22,844 nucleotides of DNA from Methanobacteriota archaeon (GCA_002727275.1 PBWO01000044.1:1-22844), one strand, 5' to 3'. Counted from the stretch's first letter, positions 14,198 through 22,585 are shown. Notes: a model not told the origin generated them from the letters alone. Translations and numbers: made by a program.

Positions 14198-15175
14198 ATG
14201 AAGAAGCAAACAATGACCATCTTGGCCGCGATTGCGGTTCTACTTCTAATGTCACAGCCAGCAATTGCAGATGACCATGAGGAGGCCACTGAAGGGGAGT
14301 CCAATCCGATAATCGATATTGTCTTACCATTATCCTTGGCTTTCATTATGTTTTCACTAGGTTTGGGCTTAACAACGTCCGATTTTGGTTTGGTTTTTAC
14401 CGAGCCCAAAGCCTTCGCGATTGGGATTACAAATCAGATGTTAGTTCTGCCAGTTATTGGTTTCAGTGTTGCCACAATAGTGGGACTATCTGGAGAAATG
14501 GCGGTGGGTCTGATGATTCTCGCTTGTTGTCCGGGAGGTGTAACTTCAAACATCTTGACCAAGCTTGCCAAGGGAGATACTGCTCTTTCAATTTCTTATA
14601 CCGCCGTGGTTAGCGTAGTCACGGTAATCTCTCTTCCTCTGGTTGTAGGTTTCTCGATGGATCATTTCATGGGCGAGGCCGCCCCTGAAATTGACATTCT
14701 CGGTTTAGGAGTTACAATGTTCATGTTGACTGCGTTACCAGTGACGGTTGGAATGCTGCTACGTAGATACTCTCCAGACCGGACTGATAATATTGAGCCG
14801 GGGGCGAGTAAGCTTGCTGCAGGCCTATTTGTCATCATTGTGATTGCAGCAATAGTTAGTGAATTTGATACTTTGATGGACAACTTGGGCACACTGGGAC
14901 CTGCGGTCATTATTCTCAATGTGGTAATGTTGGGAATAGGATGGAGTAGTGCCTCAGTATTGGGTTTGAATGAGCAGCGGGCTACCACCGTGGCTATCGA
15001 GAGTGGCATACAAAATGCATCTGTTGGAATAACCGTAGGTGGGTTGATATTGGCGCCTGCTGCAGGTGCTACACTATCCACTTTGAGTCTTCCTTCAGGA
15101 GTATATGGAGTACTGATGTACCTCGTGATTGCTCCGTTCTTATTCTGGCGAAGGAATAGTTCAGTGCAAGAATAG
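14198..15175 (+). CDS. Bile acid:sodium symporter (BASS/SBF) family transporter
   Basis: 325 residues. An N-terminal signal-peptide-like segment (4-24, ending PAIADD) and an acidic stretch precede the transporter core. The core has about nine or ten membrane helices and the family's crossing-region motifs: CCPGGVTSN (110-118) in the first repeat and ESGIQNASV in the second, which hold the Na+ sites. Members import organic anions with sodium; substrate here is unknown and need not be a bile acid, a more likely candidate being pantoate, 2-keto acids or similar. The gene has its own promoter and overlaps the 3' end of convergent purH by 15 bases. Confidence 0.92.
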   Translation: MKKQTMTILAAIAVLLLMSQPAIADDHEEATEGESNPIIDIVLPLSLAFIMFSLGLGLTTSDFGLVFTEPKAFAIGITNQMLVLPVIGFSVATIVGLSGEMAVGLMILACCPGGVTSNILTKLAKGDTALSISYTAVVSVVTVISLPLVVGFSMDHFMGEAAPEIDILGLGVTMFMLTALPVTVGMLLRRYSPDRTDNIEPGASKLAAGLFVIIVIAAIVSEFDTLMDNLGTLGPAVIILNVVMLGIGWSSASVLGLNEQRATTVAIESGIQNASVGITVGGLILAPAAGATLSTLSLPSGVYGVLMYLVIAPFLFWRRNSSVQE

Positions 15176-16744
15176 TCGAGTGTTTGTGAAAAGCATCGCC
15201 ATGCCATGCTCGTTGGCCGCATCGATTGAGTCCTGATCTCTCATTGAGCCGCCCGGCTGGACGACTGTTGCCACACCAATCTCATGCGCTGTGTCGATTC
15301 CGTCACGGAATGGGAAGAATGCGTCTGAAACCATCATCGAGCCTTTGGCTCTCTCGCCTGCTCTCCTTGCAGCTATCCTGACTGCTTCGACCCTGCTGGT
15401 TTGACCCGGTCCCACGCCCACCGTGGTGCATCCGGTGTCAGTTCTGGAAACGAGTAAAATCGCATTCGACTTTACTTCTGCGAGAACTGTCGAGCCAAAG
15501 CGAGCTAGTGCAATCTCAGAGTCGTCGGACTTCTTTTCTGTGACGCACTTCACTTCACCCCAATCGATACCAGGAGGGCCTTGGACCTGAGCCAGCCAGC
15601 CGCCATCAAGCTGCCGTAGCCTGACCTCGTCTATGCGTGGTTCTATAGGATCGAGAGTGAGCATTCTGCGGTTCTTCTTTGCTGACAGAATCTCTAATGC
15701 CTCCGGTTCATAACCTGGTGCAATCATACACTCAAAGAAGTGGTCACCAATGACTTCTGCAGTTGCCTTCTCAACAGTCTGGGTGAATGAAATGACGCAC
15801 CCAAAGGCACTCTCAGGGTCGCTGGCTAACGCATTCTTCCAAGCCCGGACTTGAGTCTGATCGACAGCAGCCCCACAAGGATTTGTGTGCTTGATGATGA
15901 CACATGCATGTGGTTCGTTAGCGCAAGTGACTTGCAATGAGCGAGCTAGTTTCAGCGCCCCATCTAAATCCAGATAATTGTTGAATGATAGGGGTTTTCC
16001 GCCGTGTTGGATAGCAGCGCCCAGTCCTGATGGTTTACCCGCCGAAGGATAGAATGCTGCGGGCTGATGCGGATTCTCTCCGTAGCGAAGCTCCGTCAGC
16101 GCACCTGTCGAGAGATGGATACGGGAGGGGACTACACTGCTCAGGAATCGGTTTTCTAGTTCATTGGAAACAGCAGCATCGTAGGCTGCAGTTGTCTGAA
16201 ATGCTGCCAGTGCGAGTCTCTGCCTAGTTTCTTGGTCCACGCCAGAGGGCTTTCCGTCTGCCTGAGATAGCAAATCCAGTACACCTGCATACTGAGTGGG
16301 TTCGGTCAATACGACAACATCGGCGTGGTTTTTGGCGGCGGAGCGCACCATGGTCGGCCCGCCGATGTCAATCATCTCAATCAGTTCAGCATCAGTAGCA
16401 GGAGGGTCTCGTGCAGCAGTGGCTTCGAACGGATACAGGTTGATGCAGACCAAATCGATTGGTTGGTATCCGAGGGCAGATAGAGTTGTCATGTCATCCT
16501 GGTTGCTGCGTCGTGCCAGTATCCCCCCGTGCACTGCAGGGTGTAGGGTCTTGACACGCCCATCGAAGACCTCGGGGTGCCCAGTCACTTCAGACACATC
16601 GGTGACTTCGAGCCCGGCTTCTCTGAGTGTTCGAGCGGTTCCTCCGGTGGATAGAATCGCCCAACCCATGTCTGAGAGTGATTCACCCAATTCAGCGACG
16701 CCGTCCTTGTCCCATACGCTGAGTAGCGCACGCGGTTGTGCCAT
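15161..16744 (-). CDS. purH: Bifunctional AICAR transformylase/IMP cyclohydrolase
   Basis: 527 residues, full length for PurH, which carries out the last two steps of IMP synthesis. The N-terminal cyclohydrolase domain shows SVWDKDGVAELGESL (9-23), STGGTARTL (32-40) and GRVKTLHPAVHGGIL (62-76). The C-terminal transformylase domain has RYGENPHQ (220-227), the catalytic Lys285-His286 pair in IIKHTNPCGAA, ESAFGCVISF and a terminal LFTNTRLFLH close to the usual F-T-x-x-R-x-F-x-H (the last Arg is Leu). Many archaea use PurP and PurO instead, so a bacterial-type PurH alongside PurN is notable. It lies 43 bases after the thermosome gene on the same strand and may share its transcript, although ACAAACTCTT about 30 bases upstream could be its own weak promoter. 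Confidence 0.95.
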   Translation of the reverse strand: MAQPRALLSVWDKDGVAELGESLSDMGWAILSTGGTARTLREAGLEVTDVSEVTGHPEVFDGRVKTLHPAVHGGILARRSNQDDMTTLSALGYQPIDLVCINLYPFEATAARDPPATDAELIEMIDIGGPTMVRSAAKNHADVVVLTEPTQYAGVLDLLSQADGKPSGVDQETRQRLALAAFQTTAAYDAAVSNELENRFLSSVVPSRIHLSTGALTELRYGENPHQPAAFYPSAGKPSGLGAAIQHGGKPLSFNNYLDLDGALKLARSLQVTCANEPHACVIIKHTNPCGAAVDQTQVRAWKNALASDPESAFGCVISFTQTVEKATAEVIGDHFFECMIAPGYEPEALEILSAKKNRRMLTLDPIEPRIDEVRLRQLDGGWLAQVQGPPGIDWGEVKCVTEKKSDDSEIALARFGSTVLAEVKSNAILLVSRTDTGCTTVGVGPGQTSRVEAVRIAARRAGERAKGSMMVSDAFFPFRDGIDTAHEIGVATVVQPGGSMRDQDSIDAANEHGMAMLFTNTRLFLH

Positions 16745-16787
16745 GTGGATGCGTGTGTGCGGCGGTCTTGAAGAGTTTGTACGCGGA

Positions 16788-18356
16788 CTAGTCGCCCCTA
16801 GCCGAGATGACTTGATCTATCCTGAGCATGCTCATGGCGGTCTCAGTTGCCGACTCAAGGCTTTCCTCAATTACTGCTCTAGGGTGCCATACTCCTATTG
16901 CCGGCCCCACTGTTCCCTCGGGAGTGATGCCTACGAACTCGTTGTCATTTACAGCCGCTCTTAATTCGAGAATTCGATCTAAGGTGTCTCCGCCTGAGTT
17001 CTCTACCAATGTTGCCGGGATAATCTCTAGAGCTCGGGCATAGGCGTCCATCGCTAGTCTAGCTCGGCCCGGTTCCTGCTCGGATGCTCTGCGTACCGCT
17101 GCTGCCATCCTAGTGTGGATAGAGCCGGCTCCGGGAAGTACCTCGTCTTCTGCCAAAGCAATCGATGTCGCTCTAAGAGAATCGTGTAGACCTCGGATTA
17201 TCTCCTCGGTAGCGGTGTCTCCGCCTCCCCCAACCTCGATTGTAACAGCTTTTGGATTCGGGCAGCCGTCGATTCGAATGATGTCCTCAACCTGATCTGA
17301 GGCTTCTCTCCTCTCCCAGTCCAACGAACCACAGACGCCTAGATCCCCTGACTCGATGTCAAGCACTGAGTCGACAATAGTAGATCCTGTCGCCTCTGCA
17401 GCGTTCCTGAGCTCCGACTCATCCAACTCACCGACTGCGATAATCTCTGAGTCCGAGAGTCTGTGTAATATGTCGCGGTCAATCTCTCCCGAGCAAAGAA
17501 TCGCTTCTGCCCCACAGGATATTATGGCATCCGCAATGGCATCCTTACGCGACCTCTCGGCATCTACAAACGAATCCAATTGGTCCGCACTGGTGATTTT
17601 AATTTCAGCGTCCCTAGTCATAGAACGAATCTTCAGATCGCTGCCCAAAACAGCCACCTTGACATCCTCAAGATGGTTAGGGAGACTGTCCATCAGCACC
17701 CTTCGATTAACAACCACTCCACGAATCAATCTCGAGTCTCTCAGCCCGCCTGTACCAGTCTTGAACATCGCAACCTGGTCGGCACCGGCGTCCACACGGT
17801 TCTCAGCAAGCACACGGAGAGCTTGTGAAATGATTGCTGAGAAGTGATCCAATGCAGCCTCTGCGCCCTTCCCACGAAGAGCGGTCTCAGCGACTGCAGT
17901 GAGTCTTTTCTCGGAGGCTTCTCGGGTATCGGCTTCTATCTGCTCGATGCATGCCGCAAGGCCCAATCGGTAACCTTCGACGAGCGTCAGAGGGTGCAGG
18001 CCCTTGCGCAGGAGGTTGTTGGCCTCTTCAAGAAGAGCTCCGCAAAGCAGCATGGTTGTTGTGACGCCGTCTCCACAGGCCTCCTCCTGGGAGTTGCCCA
18101 TTGAGACCATCATCTTGGCAGCAGGGTGCTTGACCATGAGTTCAGCAACTATCTTTGCACCATCGTTGGTGATGGCCGTAGTGCCATCTGTCTTGTAGAG
18201 CATCTTGTCGAGGCCTCGGGGCCCCAAAGTAGGTTTGAGGAGGTCTGAGAATATCCTTGCTGCGGCAATCAACTTCTCTTGGACTTCGGTGCCGCTAGTT
18301 ATCGTGGTCTCGGGCTTGACAATAACCACTGGAGGCTTTCCGGCTCCCTCGCTCAT
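16788..18356 (-). CDS. thsA: Thermosome (group II chaperonin) subunit
   Basis: 522 residues. ATP-driven folding chamber subunit. Equatorial-domain motifs are TLGPRGLDKML (43-53), TNDGAKIV (63-70) and GDGVTTTMLL (95-104); the last is GDGTTT in most relatives, so one phosphate-loop Thr is Val98. The Asp of LHDSLRAT (Asp392) aligns with the ATPase Asp of group I and II chaperonins and is kept. Apical and intermediate regions align throughout (GVVVNRRVLMDSLP, ITSADQLDSFVD, GCPNPKAVTIEVGGGG). The end is LRIDQVISARGD: the Gly-Met-rich tail common in thermosomes is absent. It may be one of two or more paralogues. The symbol is a family label, since alpha and beta types cannot be separated here. Upstream lies an inverted repeat between the likely TATA and start. 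Confidence 0.93.
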   Translation of the reverse strand: MSEGAGKPPVVIVKPETTITSGTEVQEKLIAAARIFSDLLKPTLGPRGLDKMLYKTDGTTAITNDGAKIVAELMVKHPAAKMMVSMGNSQEEACGDGVTTTMLLCGALLEEANNLLRKGLHPLTLVEGYRLGLAACIEQIEADTREASEKRLTAVAETALRGKGAEAALDHFSAIISQALRVLAENRVDAGADQVAMFKTGTGGLRDSRLIRGVVVNRRVLMDSLPNHLEDVKVAVLGSDLKIRSMTRDAEIKITSADQLDSFVDAERSRKDAIADAIISCGAEAILCSGEIDRDILHRLSDSEIIAVGELDESELRNAAEATGSTIVDSVLDIESGDLGVCGSLDWERREASDQVEDIIRIDGCPNPKAVTIEVGGGGDTATEEIIRGLHDSLRATSIALAEDEVLPGAGSIHTRMAAAVRRASEQEPGRARLAMDAYARALEIIPATLVENSGGDTLDRILELRAAVNDNEFVGITPEGTVGPAIGVWHPRAVIEESLESATETAMSMLRIDQVISARGD

Positions 18357-18363
18357 GGGTTCG

Positions 18364-18382
18364 GGCGACCCTAGGGGTCGCC
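18364..18382. promoter_or_regulatory. Inverted repeat just upstream of the thermosome start
   Basis: Perfect 7-base arms GGCGACC and GGTCGCC separated by CTAGG lie 8-26 bases before the thermosome ATG. A weak TATA-like CATTCATG sits just outside. The placement suits an operator that blocks a leaderless promoter, as known for archaeal heat-shock repressors, or a hairpin at the start of the RNA. A second, shorter repeat, TTTGA/TCAAA, is at 18391-18404. Confidence 0.5.
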
Positions 18383-18431
18383 ATGAATGCTTTGAGTGTT
18401 CAAATCGCTCAACTTCGACGGGAAAATGGAG

Positions 18432-18440
18432 AATATCTAT
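18432..18440 (+). promoter_or_regulatory. TATA-like box for the secreted, C-anchored protein gene
   Basis: AATATCTAT is centred about 29 bases before the ATG at 18465 with no Shine-Dalgarno between, giving a leader of a few bases at most. Confidence 0.5.
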
Positions 18441-18464
18441 CCGAGTGAAGTTGTAGCCGAAATC

Positions 18465-19412
18465 ATGTCGAGGAGGGTTGTGGTGTTGGCTTGGATGCTC
18501 CTTCTGGTGCCACTAATAGCACTAATTCCGAGTGTTTCGGCACAGGGTGTGCTGCCTAGTGTGACGTTGGAATGTACAGATTCGGCCGAAATCGATGTAT
18601 CGAGCTCTTCTAGTGGTTCAGCTCTAATCTATTGTGAAGTGGAAAACGACTCGATGTGGGACGAAGAAATCAGCATCGATGTCGATTTTAGTGAACTAGA
18701 TGGCAACTATGAAGATAGTTTGGAAATTGCTGCAGGCGAATCCGAGACTCTCCTGATCACCGTAACTGCTCAGCAGAGCGATGAGGCTCGGGACTATCTG
18801 GTGAATGTCTCTGCTGAGGTCACTACAGCGGCCGGATTGCCTGTAACAGGTATGGCCAGTGCCTCTGATGAGGTTGATGTCACAATCTCCGAATTCACTA
18901 CTTGTGACCACAGTGTAGGGCAAGGAGGAGGAGTTGTTGAGGCGGGGGAGATAGTGAGTTTCTCAGTTTCAATAACTTGTGATAGTAACACCGAATCTAC
19001 TACCTCATACGATTTGGTTATGATTGAAAAGTCGGGTTCCTCGGCGTGGCCGAGCGGTTTTGAAGACCAAAGTCCGAACTGTGATGTAATCATCCCGGAC
19101 GGTGGGACCTCTGAGAACTGTCAATTCATGATACTGACGCCCTCGAATCTGGCGGATTCATGGGATGGTTGCATAGTAATTGTAGAGTCTGGAGTCTCGA
19201 CTCCTAACTCCTGTCCAGGAAGTAATCTGATTGATCTTATGGTCGAACCCAAAAGCATTGGAATCGGAACATTGGAACTTACTGGAAATAACTCAATCTT
19301 CGGCGACTACGAAGAAGAAGCACCGGTAATTATCGGAGGGACTGCAGTAGTCCTAGTACTAACTATCGTAGCGGTGATAATTAGACGCAGGCGACGCTCA
19401 CTCGACGATTAG
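18465..19412 (+). CDS. Secreted, C-terminally membrane-anchored surface protein, unknown
   Basis: 315 residues. A clear signal peptide occupies 1-26 (MSRR, hydrophobic core, ending SVSAQG). The body is acidic, Ser/Thr/Val-rich and beta-like, resembling stacked immunoglobulin-like or CARDB-like domains: two blocks, about 32-130 and 137-260, each open with a Cys-containing strand and have E-x-x-S-F-x-V-x-I-type strands. Several Cys (for example in LECTDS, IYCEVE, TTCDHS, ITCDSN, NCDV, NCQF, GCIV, SCPG) suggest disulfides. The C-terminus is a membrane helix (IIGGTAVVLVLTIVAVII) followed by RRRRRS, so the domain sits outside the cell. The start at 18465 is fixed by the signal peptide; the longer reading from 18396 is rejected. 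Its 3' end overlaps the convergent small membrane gene by 15 bases. Confidence 0.82.
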   Translation: MSRRVVVLAWMLLLVPLIALIPSVSAQGVLPSVTLECTDSAEIDVSSSSSGSALIYCEVENDSMWDEEISIDVDFSELDGNYEDSLEIAAGESETLLITVTAQQSDEARDYLVNVSAEVTTAAGLPVTGMASASDEVDVTISEFTTCDHSVGQGGGVVEAGEIVSFSVSITCDSNTESTTSYDLVMIEKSGSSAWPSGFEDQSPNCDVIIPDGGTSENCQFMILTPSNLADSWDGCIVIVESGVSTPNSCPGSNLIDLMVEPKSIGIGTLELTGNNSIFGDYEEEAPVIIGGTAVVLVLTIVAVIIRRRRRSLDD

Positions 19413-19724
19413 AACGTGCCACCTGAGGGAAAGTGCGGCGGCTAATCCCAAAGCAAATGCAGGGGCTTGGGGCCAGCCGAAAGTATTCGTGAATATTGCA
19501 AATAGAATAATCGTAGCAGTGGCGGTAGCAGCAGCATCCACCAAGGTTTCTCTGGAGAAACCAGATTGGCTGACTATGTGGTCGCGGTTCCTTATAGCGA
19601 GTGTCACTAGCGCTAGAGCTCCAATTAGAATTAGGTGTCCAGCAATCCAACCTATGGATGCTCCGAAGGCTGCATCGAGTGAGTCTTGGAAGCCTCCGAG
19701 GACCGGGGATGCTAGGTCGACCAT
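19398..19724 (-). CDS. Small multi-pass membrane protein, unknown
   Basis: 108 residues with three or four hydrophobic stretches at about 22-43, 66-82 and 85-105 and few charges apart from RNRDH in the first loop. No family was recognised. It starts 47 bases after the stop of the TSP3 surface protein gene on the same strand, so it could be a downstream operon member, for example an assembly or anchoring partner. Codon pattern and the hydrophobic layout favour a real gene over chance, and it is the only sensible reading of this stretch. The last 15 bases overlap the convergent neighbour. Confidence 0.6.
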   Translation of the reverse strand: MVDLASPVLGGFQDSLDAAFGASIGWIAGHLILIGALALVTLAIRNRDHIVSQSGFSRETLVDAAATATATIILFAIFTNTFGWPQAPAFALGLAAALSLRWHVLIVE

Positions 19725-19771
19725 GGCTCTGCGAAAGGCGGAGCGCTCAAGACGATTCCGAAAGGCTCACT

Positions 19772-22585
19772 TCAGTCTCTGCGGTTGAGATAGAGTCCGA
19801 AAACTCCGATAGCGAGAGCTGTGGCCAACACTAGAATAAGTGGTGATGCACTATCTCCGCTCTTCTCCCATCTAGAAGAGTCGAGTGGGAAGTCATCCAT
19901 GTTGTCACCCACTCCATCTCCGTCATCATCGGTATCTACGATATCGCAGAGTCCATCTTCATCCGTATCTAGTGGCTTTGAGAAAACCGAGAGGGGGTCG
20001 GATTGGCAGATTTCTTCTAGGGTATCCGACCACAGGTCATCGTCATCGTCATCATCGGAGTTGTCACCTAAGCCGTCGCCATCAGTATCCCTTGACTCAC
20101 TTGGGTCGAACGGGAAGTCGTCGATTGAGTCCAGTACCATATCATTGTCATCATCGGGGTCCAATGCATCACATATTCCATCCACATCAAAATCACTAGG
20201 GAATGAATTGGCATCATCTGATACTGTTCCACAATTAGTTTCCTCGATATCATCCCAACCATCGCCGTCGTCATCTAGGTCGGCGTTGTTACCTACCCCA
20301 TCTAGGTCGGTATCTTCCCACTCATTGGCATCGAACGGGAACATGTCGTAAGTGTCATCGACGCCATCAGCGTCATCATCAGTATCAACTTCATCGCATA
20401 TTTGATCCGAGTCGTGGTCGGCTGGTCGACTCTCCGCGGAGGCTTGATCCGAATCACATGACTGTTCTTCGGAGTCAGACCAGCCGTCATTATCGTCGTC
20501 TTCGTCTGCGTTGTCACCTGTGCCGTCCAAATCTAGGTCGGACCATTCGGAATGATCTAGAGGGAATGCATCAGAAGAATCCGGGTATCCATCATTATCG
20601 TCGTCTTGGTCGGAATTGTCTCCTACAGAGTCTCCATCAGTGTCGGCCCACTCATTGGGATTGAGAGGGAAAGCATCAGAAGTGTCTGTCACGCCGTCAT
20701 TATCGTCGTCTTCGTCGAGCGAGTCACAGGAGCCGTCAAGATCGGTGTCAAGAGGAATTGACGAGTTGGTTAGGGGGTCAGAGTCGCATATTTCTTCCAT
20801 AGAGTCGGAAAATCCGTCGCCATCATCATCAGTATCGGCATTATCTCCTACTCCATCGCCATCCAGGTCTGACCATTCTGTGCCATCGAGAGGGAATTGG
20901 TCTTGGCCATCGAGAATACCGTCCCCATCATCGTCTGGATCGAATATATCGCATTCCCCGTCATCATCGGTATCTGTGGGAGTGTCGGAGCTATTTCGGG
21001 GGTTACTTAGGCAAGCTAGTTCTTCGTTGTCCGACCACCCATCATTATCATCATCAGTATCGGCATTATCTCCTATACCATCGTAGTCGGTATCTTCCCA
21101 CTCAGTATTATTCAGAGGGAAGGCGTCTTCGGAATCGTCGTATCCATCGCCATCGTCGTCATTGTCTAAGGGATTGCAAATTCCATCTCCATCAGTATCT
21201 TGAGGAATGCTGGTGTTGTCGTACGGATCCGTGCCACATGAATTCTCCATCTCATTACTCCAACCATCTCCATCGGTGTCAGTAGAAAATAACCAGACTG
21301 TGAAGTTGTAATACCCCTCTCCGTTGAATGTGACAATCCATAGTGTGACATGTTGGCCCCCAACATCTGAGCCATTGGAGTGGGTGTTTTGACTGCCGTG
21401 CTGATTTGTGGACCAACCATAATATTGGCCTGAGGACGAATTCATCAGAAGAATCCAGCTGAGAACCTCACTTGGGTTTGAAGTCAAATCAATCGCGATA
21501 CCATAGTCTGGAGGGACGTAGACGCTGTAGTAGTCGTCTTGATCGGCTTCTTGAGAGTGCCAGCCTGTGAAATTCGTGCCTCCTGTACCATTAATTCCGC
21601 TAATTGATGTTGCAATGAAAGTGGGACTGGAGAAGTTGTTTGATGCGTCGCCTCCTGAACCGGCATCGTTCTGATTGTACACGGGAGCAGAGGAAATGTT
21701 TCTGAATCGGAGAATCATTGTGTAGATTGTTTCTCCTGTATTTGCTCTAATCGATAATGTGACTGTTGTTCCGCCGATTGTTCTGTTGCTACTATTCGTG
21801 AATACTGGATTGCCACTCGAACCAGTGGCGATTGTGTTGCCATTCTGATCAAAGAGTTCGGAACGAATGTTTGCAGAGGTATTGTTCCACGATACTTCCG
21901 CGCTTATTGAATGGTAAGCTGGGATTATGAAACTGTACCAATCATATTCGTCATCGGTTTCATGAACATAGCCGTGGTATGTTGCATCCGATGCATTCAG
22001 AGTAGTGGGATTGGATTGTGAATTGGAGGCGTCTCCACCAGTATTGGCATCATTCTGATTTCCGCCAGTTCCTCCGCCCGAGCCCCCTCCTCCTGAGTTG
22101 TTTCCTCCTGAGTTGTTTCCTCCAGTAGATGAAGTCGTGAATATCCAAACCTGTAGAGTATAGGTCCCGTAACCTGACCATTTCTGTACTCTAAGATACA
22201 CTGTATTTCCAGTGCCACTTGTGTTAGTTCCATTAGTAGTCACACTATCATAGGTAGAAGCGTTAGATGCGCCGCCGTTGTAACTCCCATCGAGAGAGCT
22301 ATTCGCGTGATCATACAGAATCAAATCATAGTCAGCACCGGGAGGAGAGGTGAGAGTAGCTGAAAGTCCGTAGCCACTCGACAGGTTAACTCCATAGTAG
22401 TCATTTGAATCGTTAGTAGAAAAATTGCCGTAGTATGTAGCATTGCTAGCGGGCAACCAAGTTGCAGATGAAATCCCATCTCCTGCATCGCCTCCTGAGC
22501 CGGCATCATTAGCTAGCACTAGACCGGACAAACAGGTGGTGATGATTAGTGCACCAATCACTTTGGCGGAGAAGGCGGATGTCAC
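19772..22585 (-). CDS. Large surface protein: PPC-like domains and thrombospondin type 3 repeats
   Basis: 937 residues from a GTG; an in-frame stop lies six codons upstream and there is no better start. Signal peptide 1-25. Three PPC-like beta domains follow, each opening with a variant of NDAGSGGDAS (about 26-150, 178-300 and 306-433); a GGNNSGG-rich linker (154-177) joins the first two. Residues about 436-905 are calcium-binding TSP3 repeats with D-x-D-x-D-G cores, FPL-x-x-x-E-W turns (seven) and paired Cys. A membrane helix at about 914-931 and the tail LNRRD anchor it. The N-terminal half has more than twenty N-x-S/T sequons, pointing to heavy N-glycosylation. It is probably a calcium-stiffened stalk holding PPC domains away from the cell, for adhesion or to carry enzymes. 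Confidence 0.88.
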   Translation of the reverse strand: MTSAFSAKVIGALIITTCLSGLVLANDAGSGGDAGDGISSATWLPASNATYYGNFSTNDSNDYYGVNLSSGYGLSATLTSPPGADYDLILYDHANSSLDGSYNGGASNASTYDSVTTNGTNTSGTGNTVYLRVQKWSGYGTYTLQVWIFTTSSTGGNNSGGNNSGGGGSGGGTGGNQNDANTGGDASNSQSNPTTLNASDATYHGYVHETDDEYDWYSFIIPAYHSISAEVSWNNTSANIRSELFDQNGNTIATGSSGNPVFTNSSNRTIGGTTVTLSIRANTGETIYTMILRFRNISSAPVYNQNDAGSGGDASNNFSSPTFIATSISGINGTGGTNFTGWHSQEADQDDYYSVYVPPDYGIAIDLTSNPSEVLSWILLMNSSSGQYYGWSTNQHGSQNTHSNGSDVGGQHVTLWIVTFNGEGYYNFTVWLFSTDTDGDGWSNEMENSCGTDPYDNTSIPQDTDGDGICNPLDNDDDGDGYDDSEDAFPLNNTEWEDTDYDGIGDNADTDDDNDGWSDNEELACLSNPRNSSDTPTDTDDDGECDIFDPDDDGDGILDGQDQFPLDGTEWSDLDGDGVGDNADTDDDGDGFSDSMEEICDSDPLTNSSIPLDTDLDGSCDSLDEDDDNDGVTDTSDAFPLNPNEWADTDGDSVGDNSDQDDDNDGYPDSSDAFPLDHSEWSDLDLDGTGDNADEDDDNDGWSDSEEQSCDSDQASAESRPADHDSDQICDEVDTDDDADGVDDTYDMFPFDANEWEDTDLDGVGNNADLDDDGDGWDDIEETNCGTVSDDANSFPSDFDVDGICDALDPDDDNDMVLDSIDDFPFDPSESRDTDGDGLGDNSDDDDDDDLWSDTLEEICQSDPLSVFSKPLDTDEDGLCDIVDTDDDGDGVGDNMDDFPLDSSRWEKSGDSASPLILVLATALAIGVFGLYLNRRD
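19871..21280 (-). repeat. Tandem TSP3-coding repeats
   Basis: Imperfect tandem repeats with a long unit of about 70 codons: a Cys-containing E-x-x-C-x-x-D-P segment, a D-x-D-x-D-G-x-C-D loop, then FPL-x-x-x-E-W and further Asp loops. Six long units and one short unit lacking both Cys are present. GAT/GAC runs give ATCATCGTC-like DNA on the plus strand, which explains Ser-rich spurious frames there. Confidence 0.8.
22088..22123. repeat. 15-base perfect tandem repeat in the linker of the surface protein
   Basis: TCCTCCTGAGTTGTT occurs twice in a row and is followed by TCCTCC. It encodes the GGNNSGGNNSGG linker. In-frame unit length means copy changes would alter only linker length. Confidence 0.65.

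Noticed and set aside
19041..19062. tRNA-Ser/Leu-like bases (GCGTGGCCGAGCGG) resembling a D-arm
   Set aside because: It lies inside the well-supported gene at 18465-19412; no anticodon stem, T-loop or acceptor pairing is found at the right distance.
19821..21086. Long plus-strand Ser-rich open frames
   Set aside because: They are the complement of Asp-codon-rich TSP3 repeats of the minus-strand surface gene (TCATCATCG runs) and have no start signals or domain features.
19871..21280. Repetitive region as a CRISPR array or satellite
   Set aside because: Repeats are imperfect, in frame and coding; there are no constant repeats with unique spacers.
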